Source: JAKBCQ01 sp021807585
GTDB lineage: Bacteria > Planctomycetota > Planctomycetia > Isosphaerales > Isosphaeraceae
Reading direction: 5' to 3'
DNA: 10,999 nt
NCBI GenBank assembly: GCA_027325115.1
Contig: DAHWFG010000541.1
Coordinates: forward strand, 1 to 10,999
This document shows positions 5,901 to 10,999 of the stretch, piece after piece. The position numbers were made by a program, and so were the translations under genes. The notes under the pieces were generated by a model that saw only the letters and a program-made list of their open reading frames with translations, ran no database searches and had not been told where the DNA came from. Numbering within the stretch: the first letter of the stretch is position 1; every line of letters starts with the position of its first letter.

Positions 5901-6907
5901 CGATTCGCCGCGCCGACGGGACGATCGGGGTCGACGCTCCGATCGACGCGATCGCCGCGGCGATCGCCGATCCCGCGTCGTCGACTTGGGTCGACGTCGT
6001 CGATCCGACTCCCGTCAAGAACGGCTCGGGGGGGACGACCGACCTTGGGGTCGAATCGCTTTTTCGCGAGGTGTTCGGTTTTCATCTCCTTGCGATCGAC
6101 GATGCGCTCCGCGAGGAACACGTTCCCAAGCTCGACGATTGGGGCGATTATCTGTTCCTCGTCTTGCAGTCGGTCGATTTCGACGCGGCGTCGAATCGGA
6201 TCAATCTGCATGAGATCGACGTGTTTCTTGGATCAAATTATTTGATCACATACCGATCCGCGCCGATTCCCGCGATCGAACGGACGCGGCGCGACGTCGC
6301 GGTCCGTTCCGACGTGCGGTTTGATAAGGGTTGCGATCATGTTTTGTATTTAATCATGGATAATCTCGCCGACGATTTCATGTCGGTTCTGGTATCGATG
6401 GACGACGTCGTCGACATGATTCAGGACGAGGTGTTGCGCGGGCCGACGCGGCGGACTTTGCGGCGGATTCTTTGGATCAAGCGGGCGGCGCTGCGGTTGC
6501 ATCGGAGTCTTTCGCCGCAACGCGAGGTTCTCAATCGGCTGGCTAGGGACGCGTATTCTCAGATCGACGCGCGCGATCGCGTCTATTTTCGAGATGTGTA
6601 CGATCATCATGTGCGTCTTCATGATAATGTTGAGACGTTGCGCGATCTGATCTCGAGCGCGCTCGAAACGTACCTTTCGGCGCTCTCGAACCGGACGAAC
6701 GACGTGATGAAGATCCTTACGATCGTGACGGTGATGTTCATGCCGATGTCGACCTTGTTCGGCTTCTTCGGCATGAACTTCTTCGCCGAGAACCTGGCGC
6801 TGCGCAACCGCCTGCCGTCCCAGGCGCTCTTCTGGGGGTCGCTCGCCGTGACGATCGTCACGCCCGTCGCGATCGGGCTTTGGGCGCGCTGGAAAGGCTG
6901 GATATAA
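5852..6907 (+). CDS. corA: CorA-family magnesium/cobalt transport protein, 351 aa
   Basis: ATG 5852 to TAA 6905-6907. This is an inner-membrane pentameric channel for Mg2+ and Co2+. The hallmark GMN motif is at residues 307-309 (FGFFGMNFF), just after TM1 (about 287-306); TM2 is about 326-344 and is followed by a short basic end ARWKGWI. The N-terminal cytoplasmic domain shows family features: WVDVVDP (46-52), FGFHLLAIDD (75-84) and DYLFLVLQSV (99-108). The long helical stalk runs from about 165 to 285. Length is normal for the family. GTG 5897, which forms a GTGA overlap with the lipoprotein stop, is an alternative start giving 336 residues. It would shorten only the poorly conserved first strand. 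Function is confident; the exact start is not. Confidence 0.93.
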   Translation: MASIGSGIDSDVRIFVTIRRADGTIGVDAPIDAIAAAIADPASSTWVDVVDPTPVKNGSGGTTDLGVESLFREVFGFHLLAIDDALREEHVPKLDDWGDYLFLVLQSVDFDAASNRINLHEIDVFLGSNYLITYRSAPIPAIERTRRDVAVRSDVRFDKGCDHVLYLIMDNLADDFMSVLVSMDDVVDMIQDEVLRGPTRRTLRRILWIKRAALRLHRSLSPQREVLNRLARDAYSQIDARDRVYFRDVYDHHVRLHDNVETLRDLISSALETYLSALSNRTNDVMKILTIVTVMFMPMSTLFGFFGMNFFAENLALRNRLPSQALFWGSLAVTIVTPVAIGLWARWKGWI

Positions 6908-6957
6908 ACGCATTATCTCATGATTATTCTCAATTTATTATACATCTGGAATTCATT

Positions 6958-8709
6958 ATGAAATATCCCAAATGGCGGTCGGCGCCGCACGATCCCGACC
7001 GGATCGCCGCGCTTGGGCGCGACGCGCGGATCTCTCCTCTGTTGGCTCAATTGTTGCTGAATAGAGGGATCGGCGACGCCGATTCGGCGACCCGGTTTCT
7101 CGAGGCCAGGATGTCGTCGTTGCACGATCCCGAAAGCCTTCCGGGGGTTGTCGAGGCGGCCGAGCGGATCGTCGCCGCGGCGCGTGATCGGCGAAAGATC
7201 GTGATCTACGGCGATTACGATGTCGACGGGGTGTGCGGCGTGAGCGTCCTCTGGGCGTGTTTGAAGCTCTCAGGGGTTGAAGACGACGCACTGGAGTTTC
7301 ACATCCCGCACCGGATCGACGAGGGTTACGGGCTCAACGCCGAAACGATTAAAAAGCTTGTCGAAGAGCGCGGCGTCGAGTTGATCGTCACGGTTGATTG
7401 CGGGATCTCGGCGGTCGCCGAGGCCGATTACGCCAGGGAACTCGGCGTCGAGTTGATCATCACCGATCATCATACGATTGGATCGCGAATCCCGGCCGCC
7501 GCGGTCGTCGTCCATCCCCGCGCGCCCGGAAGCCGATATCCGTTCGGCGATTTGTGCGGCGCCGCGGTCGCGTTCAAACTCGCGTGGCAAATCTGTAAAA
7601 GCTTCGGCGACGGTAAGAAAGCGTCTCCTCATATGAGAGACTTTCTCGTTCGTTCGCTCGGCCTGGTGGCGCTCGCGACGATCGCCGACGTCGTCCCGCT
7701 CGAGGGGGAAAATCGCGTGATCGCCAAACACGGACTCGCGAGCCTGCGCGACCGACCGACCGCGGGACTCAAGGCGCTTTTAGAGATATCAGGATGTAAG
7801 GATATTTCAAAGATCACGGCGGGAAAGATCGGCTTTCAGGTGGCGCCCCGGATCAACGCCGCGGGGCGGCTCGAATTCGCGTCCAAAGCCGTGGAGATGT
7901 TGCTGACCGATGACGAACGGCTCGCGGATGCGTTGGCGCGAGAGCTCGACCAATGCAACGAACGGCGTCGCGAGCTTGAATCGTCGATTTTATGGCAAGC
8001 CCGCCAGGCCGTGCAGGAGCGCGGCGACCCCGCGACGCGAGGCGCGATCGTCGTGGGAGGCTCGGGTTGGCACGCGGGGGTGATCGGGATCGTCGCGGGT
8101 CGACTCGCCGAGATGTATCATCGTCCCGTGATCGTCGCCTCGATCGGCGAGACGACGACCCAGGCTTCGGCGCGATCGATCGTCGGTGTCGACCTTCATC
8201 AGGCGATTCAGGCGTGTTCGGGCAAGCTCTTATCCTTCGGAGGGCACGCCGCCGCGGCGGGGCTGAAGATCGCGACCGCGGATTTCGCTCCGTTCGCGCT
8301 CGAGTTCGAAGAATACTGCAAGCGTATCCTCACACCCGATCAGAAGGAACGTTCGCTTTCAATCGACGCCGAAGTGCAACTGGGAATGTTGACGACGCGA
8401 ACCGTCGAGGAGCTGGAAAAGCTTGAACCGCACGGCCTGGGCAACCCGAGACCCACGCTCGCGGCGAATCGCGTCGTGCTCGCGGGAGATCCGCGTCACG
8501 TCGGCGAAAAAGAAAATCATCTTCAATTGTTGTTTCGACAGGGGGATGTGACGCACAAGGCGATCGCTTTCAACATGGTGGAGCACCCCGATTATCCCAG
8601 GCTTAAGAATGGGGTATCGTGCTCGATCGCGTTTCAAGCGTCGATCAACGAGTGGAGAGGTCGGCGCGACGTTCAACTCGAGATTCGCGACGTTGAAATC
8701 CATGGGTGA
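6958..8709 (+). CDS. recJ: Single-stranded-DNA-specific exonuclease RecJ, 583 aa
   Basis: ATG 6958 to TGA 8707-8709. The frame stays open upstream to an in-frame ATG at 6880 inside corA. MKYPKWR fits family N-termini better, and GGA sits 9-10 bases before the 6958 start. RecJ degrades single-stranded DNA 5' to 3' in RecF-pathway recombination and mismatch/base-excision repair. All key motifs are present: DYDVDG (86-91), the VDCG aspartate (147), DHH (170-172) and the D244 motif TIADVVPL. The APRINAAGR segment is at 296-304, the DHHA1 WHAGVIGIVAGRL at 371-383 and GGHAAAAGL at 428-436. The C-terminal OB-like part (about 465-583) follows with PHGLGNPRP. Length is usual for RecJ. It lies 50 bases after corA and is probably cotranscribed. 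Confidence 0.96.
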   Translation: MKYPKWRSAPHDPDRIAALGRDARISPLLAQLLLNRGIGDADSATRFLEARMSSLHDPESLPGVVEAAERIVAAARDRRKIVIYGDYDVDGVCGVSVLWACLKLSGVEDDALEFHIPHRIDEGYGLNAETIKKLVEERGVELIVTVDCGISAVAEADYARELGVELIITDHHTIGSRIPAAAVVVHPRAPGSRYPFGDLCGAAVAFKLAWQICKSFGDGKKASPHMRDFLVRSLGLVALATIADVVPLEGENRVIAKHGLASLRDRPTAGLKALLEISGCKDISKITAGKIGFQVAPRINAAGRLEFASKAVEMLLTDDERLADALARELDQCNERRRELESSILWQARQAVQERGDPATRGAIVVGGSGWHAGVIGIVAGRLAEMYHRPVIVASIGETTTQASARSIVGVDLHQAIQACSGKLLSFGGHAAAAGLKIATADFAPFALEFEEYCKRILTPDQKERSLSIDAEVQLGMLTTRTVEELEKLEPHGLGNPRPTLAANRVVLAGDPRHVGEKENHLQLLFRQGDVTHKAIAFNMVEHPDYPRLKNGVSCSIAFQASINEWRGRRDVQLEIRDVEIHG

Positions 8710-8824
8710 ATCGCACGGATTTGGATGAAGTAAGCAATCGACATCGCGTCGATCGGGTTTCTCGGCGCGGCGATTGTCGGTTTCGGAACGAATGCGACGG
8801 TTGGTAGGGAGGAGGAGAAACGGT

Positions 8825-8923
8825 GTGAGGATGACGCGGTTTCTCGAAGCTTGGCGTGAATCGATTCCACGGGGGGCGTTTGTAATCGTCATTTTTTTTC
8901 CCAAAAATCGCCGCCGGGCTTGA
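8825..8923 (+). CDS. Possible 32-residue small protein
   Basis: GTG 8825 to TGA 8921-8923. The case rests on the strongest Shine-Dalgarno in the window, AGGGAGGAGGAG at 8806-8817, 7 bases before the GTG. The product would be MRMTRFLEAWRESIPRG followed by a short hydrophobic run AFVIVIFF and a basic end KNRRRA, so it could touch the membrane. ATG 8831 and an upstream ATG 8792 are alternatives in the same frame. No homology is recognised, and the purine run may be coincidental. Confidence 0.18.
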   Translation: MRMTRFLEAWRESIPRGAFVIVIFFPKNRRRA

Positions 8924-8950
8924 TCCTTTTGGGGGGGGCTCGCGTAGAAT
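8920..8950 (+). promoter_or_regulatory. Possible promoter with a poly-G spacer
   Basis: TTGATC at 8920-8925 and TAGAAT at 8945-8950 are separated by 19 bases, two more than ideal, and the spacer contains a run of eight G (8931-8938). A start near 8957 would give a leader of about 53 bases for the gene at 9010. The boxes are reasonable matches, but the spacing makes the call tentative. Confidence 0.35.
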
Positions 8951-8971
8951 ATATGAATATGCCCCCCCAAA
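8928..8971. repeat. Poly-G/poly-C inverted repeat around the -10 region
   Basis: TTTGGGGGGG (8928-8937) is complementary to CCCCCCCAAA (8962-8971), a 10-bp perfect arm with a 24-nt AT-rich middle that holds the TAGAAT box. One extra G (8938) breaks an eleventh G-C pair. The left arm can alternatively pair with CCCAAAA at 8900-8906, so two mutually exclusive hairpins are possible. Confidence 0.75.
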
Positions 8972-9009
8972 CTCCCGGGATCGTTTGTCTTCAGGGCGGA
9001 GTACCAACC

Positions 9010-10999
9010 ATGTGTCTTCAAAGATTCTTGCTACGTGGGTTATCGGCGACGATGTCGTTCTTCGCGCTGGTTGGTTTGGGCTTGGCGGCTCAAGACGCGC
9101 CGCCGGCGGAGCCCTCGCCGTTTGCGGATAACACGGGCGTGACGGGGAAGAAGATTGTTCCCTTAACCGAGGGGCCGATTCACGAGGCGTTCATTTCTCC
9201 CGTGAAAGACGGCGAACCCGTTCGGCTTGATTCTTCACCGCCGCCTCCGATCACTGAGCTTCCTGGGCTCGATCGCCCGACGAACTCGGCCGCGTCGTGG
9301 ATCGGTGGTTATTGGGAGTGGGATAACAAGCTCAAAGACTTTGTGTGGGTTTCGGGCACATGGCGAATTCCTCCGCCGAGCCGCTTCTGGGCGAACGGCT
9401 ATTGGAAACGCGACGAGGAAAGTTGGTCACGCGTCGCTGGATTCTGGAGCGACAAGCAGACGAATCAGATCGTGTTTAAGCAGCAAGGCCCCCCCGCGGA
9501 TCGGCCCGAGGATAAGATTCCGCCTTCGCCGGGCGCCGGTTATTTTTACGTTCCGGGTCACTACGCGCCCGAGGGGGAAAAGGCCGATGGATTCGTTTGG
9601 AAGCCCGGTTTTTGGGCAAAGGCGCAGCAGGGGTGGGCGTGGGTTCCGGCGCAGTGGATTCGCCAATCCGAGGGCTGGATTTATCAGGAGGGTTATTGGG
9701 ATCGGCCGCTCAATGAGCGCGGCGTGCTTTACGCTCCGGTGCAGGTGGCGCCCGAAGCCCGCAACGCGGGGACGGTTTATCGTCCCGATCAGGTGATCGA
9801 CCCGAACAATTTCGATCAGCTTTTCGGCAGCATCGGTCGGAAGGATCAAAATTACGACGGTTACCCCGGCGTTCGTTACGAAGACGACGGAACATATCAG
9901 GGCTATTCGGAATACGGCAATTACGGTCAGGGATATGTGAATCAACCGGGGGCGTATTACACATATCCTAATAATATCATAGGTGGTTACGGCTACGGCG
10001 CGTCTCCCTATTACGGTATGGGTTTCGGAATGGGGGGTTTCGGCGGCCTGGGGCTGTACGGCATGGGGAGTTTCGGCTACCCGTTTTACGGCGGCTACGG
10101 CTACGGCGGTTATCCGTTCGGCGTGCCGATCGGCTACGGTTCGTGGTACGGGTCGGGGTATCTTGGAATGGGGATGGGTTATCCTTATTTCGGTTACGGT
10201 GGAATGGGTTACGGCTATCCGTTTGGTCTAGGTTTCGGCATGGGTTTAGGCATGGGCTTTGGCGGATTCGGCTTTGGCTTTCCGTTCTTCGGCGGGTTTG
10301 GTTTTCCGTTCTTCGGCGGTTTCGGCGGTTTCGGTTACGGCGGTTTCGGCTATCCGTTCGGCTACGGCTTTAATCGATTCGGCAACGGCTTCAACCGGTT
10401 CGGCAACAGGACGATTATCAACAATCGTTCGATCAATAATAGTTTTAATCGGACGAACGGCGGATTGGCGAATCGCGCGGGGGCGCGAACGGGCGCCGGG
10501 GCACGAGCCGGGGCGGGCGCCGGTGGAGCTCGCGGAATGGCGGCACGGGGCACGGGCGCGGGAGGCGGGCGTTTTCCGTACCGTCCCGGCGGCGGAGGAC
10601 GAACGGGGGGAGCGAACGGAAGCAACGTTCAACGAGCGTCTTTAACCCACGTGACGCATCCCGGTACGACGGGACGGACGGGCGGCGCCGCTGGAGGCGC
10701 GGGAGCTCGCGGAGGAGCGGCGGGGGGTGCGACTCACGTCGGCGGAGCGGGCGGCGGGATGCGAACCGCGGTCGGGGGAGCGGGGGGCGCGCGGATGGGG
10801 AATATTCAGCGCGGGGGCGCGATGACGCATGTCGGCTCACCCAATTTCCAGCCGGCGCGCGGCGGTATGAACGGCGGTGGAATGAACCGCGGCGGCATGA
10901 ACCGCGGCGGCATGAACGGCGGCGGCATGAACATGGCGCGCGGGTTCACCCCCACGAACGCCGGCCGTGCGACGAACGGACAAATGATGATGCATAGCG
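9010..10999 (+). CDS. Large secreted Trp-repeat protein with FG/GY-rich low-complexity tail (3' end beyond window)
   Basis: ATG 9010 has GGAG 8 bases upstream, and the frame is open through the last base (663 codons, no stop), so the gene is truncated by the window edge. Residues 1-27 are a signal peptide (MCLQRFLLRG, core LSATMSFFALVGLGL, cut near AAQ). Residues 28-92 are Pro-rich. Residues 97-235 carry aromatic repeats like the YXWGXW type: WIGGYWEW, FVWVSGTW, FWANGYW, SRVAGFW, YFYVPGHY, FVWKPGFW, WAWVPAQW and WIYQEGYW. Residues 285-466 are Gly/Tyr/Phe/Met-rich. Residues 467-663 are Gly/Ala/Arg/Asn-rich with repeated QR..(L/M)THV units (541-548, 600-608) and RGGMN repeats (617-641). No catalytic motif is seen. 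It is probably exported to the periplasm or cell surface as a structural or matrix protein; the repeat family is recognised, the function is not known. Confidence 0.85.
   Translation, partial: MCLQRFLLRGLSATMSFFALVGLGLAAQDAPPAEPSPFADNTGVTGKKIVPLTEGPIHEAFISPVKDGEPVRLDSSPPPPITELPGLDRPTNSAASWIGGYWEWDNKLKDFVWVSGTWRIPPPSRFWANGYWKRDEESWSRVAGFWSDKQTNQIVFKQQGPPADRPEDKIPPSPGAGYFYVPGHYAPEGEKADGFVWKPGFWAKAQQGWAWVPAQWIRQSEGWIYQEGYWDRPLNERGVLYAPVQVAPEARNAGTVYRPDQVIDPNNFDQLFGSIGRKDQNYDGYPGVRYEDDGTYQGYSEYGNYGQGYVNQPGAYYTYPNNIIGGYGYGASPYYGMGFGMGGFGGLGLYGMGSFGYPFYGGYGYGGYPFGVPIGYGSWYGSGYLGMGMGYPYFGYGGMGYGYPFGLGFGMGLGMGFGGFGFGFPFFGGFGFPFFGGFGGFGYGGFGYPFGYGFNRFGNGFNRFGNRTIINNRSINNSFNRTNGGLANRAGARTGAGARAGAGAGGARGMAARGTGAGGGRFPYRPGGGGRTGGANGSNVQRASLTHVTHPGTTGRTGGAAGGAGARGGAAGGATHVGGAGGGMRTAVGGAGGARMGNIQRGGAMTHVGSPNFQPARGGMNGGGMNRGGMNRGGMNGGGMNMARGFTPTNAGRATNGQMMMHS
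10000..10407 (+). repeat. FG/GY-rich low-complexity coding block
   Basis: This block encodes residues 331-466 of the secreted protein. It is almost entirely Gly, Phe, Tyr, Met and Pro, with about nineteen FG dipeptides counted by eye and repeated units such as FPFFGGFG and NRFGNG. The DNA repeats GGCTTCGGC/GGTTTCGGC-type words, with near-identical FPFFGG units about 27 bases apart around 10280 and 10306. Confidence 0.85.
10858..10932 (+). repeat. Five 15-bp tandem repeats encoding (R/G)GGMN
   Basis: Five in-frame 15-bp units run from 10858 to 10932 (starts 10858, 10873, 10888, 10903, 10918), encoding RGGMN, GGGMN, RGGMN, RGGMN, GGGMN. Units three and four are identical, which points to recent duplication. 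In-frame units would let copy number vary without breaking the gene. Confidence 0.85.

Larger units (their letters stand above)
8710..9009. other. Gap after recJ with promoter-like and hairpin structures
   Basis: These 300 bases end the five-gene unit and precede the large secreted-protein gene. They hold a possible tiny ORF (8825-8923), a T8 tract at 8892-8899, a CCCAAAA/TTTTGGG hairpin (8900-8906 with 8927-8933) and the G8/C7 inverted repeat around a -10-like box. GGAG at 8998-9001 is a good ribosome site 8 bases before ATG 9010. No clear recJ terminator directly follows its stop. Confidence 0.5.

Noticed and set aside
4621..6018. 465-codon open frame on the - strand
   Set aside because: It runs opposite four well-supported + strand genes, is a Pro/Ser/Arg-rich product expected from the complement of GATCG-rich codons, and shows no domain.
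8359..9021. 220-codon open frame on the - strand
   Set aside because: It overlaps the 3' end of recJ and the promoter region, and its composition is that of a complement artefact with no recognisable motif.
10246..10840. Overlapping open frames on both strands in the Gly-rich region
   Set aside because: They are out-of-frame readings of repetitive GGC/GCG codons; the frame from ATG 9010 has a signal peptide and a repeat domain and stays open throughout.

Overview
The window looks like a chromosomal segment of a planctomycete, most likely of the Isosphaeraceae type. This is inference from style, not from a marker gene. The clues are a small lipoprotein with a carboxypeptidase-regulatory-like fold, a secreted protein with tryptophan-rich YxW/GYW repeats followed by a very Gly/Tyr/Phe-rich tail, weak or absent Shine-Dalgarno sequences at most starts, and GATCG/CGATCG words throughout. 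An inverted repeat also uses a CCGACGCGCAAGCGAGGG-type core that I recall as dispersed in planctomycete genomes.

Layout. (1) 1-342: the 3' end of a + strand gene whose C-terminus resembles RND/HlyD-type membrane-fusion (periplasmic adaptor) proteins. (2) 343-676: a gene-free gap holding a 28-bp-arm inverted repeat between convergent genes. (3) 677-919: a small - strand gene resembling an antitoxin-like protein, with no visible toxin partner. (4) 920-1388: a gap with a good sigma70-type promoter (1216-1244) aimed at the next gene. (5) 1389-2495: a 368-residue protein of a family of unknown function, recognised by a YE..L.R....ELRRLQ..R core. (6) 2496-3263: a long gap with palindromic direct repeats and a short tandem repeat.

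(7) 3264-8709: five genes in one direction with overlapping or close junctions, almost certainly a transcription unit. They are a secreted HEAT-like helical protein, a stand-alone GXGXG beta-helix protein related to domain 3 of glutamate synthase, a small lipoprotein with a TTG start in a TTGA stop/start overlap, a CorA Mg2+/Co2+ channel, and the RecJ 5'-3' single-strand exonuclease. The last two are confident calls; no shared pathway is evident, so the linkage may only be positional.

(8) 8710-9009: a gap with a possible tiny ORF and an unusual promoter region, in which a G8 tract and a C7 tract form an inverted repeat around a -10-like box. (9) 9010 to the window end: a large secreted protein whose reading frame is still open at base 10999 (663 codons). 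It has a signal peptide, a Trp-rich repeat domain, an FG/GY-rich low-complexity block and a Gly/Ala/Arg/Met-rich tail with 15-bp tandem repeats. It is the most unusual gene here.

No rRNA, convincing tRNA, CRISPR array or transposase was found by eye.
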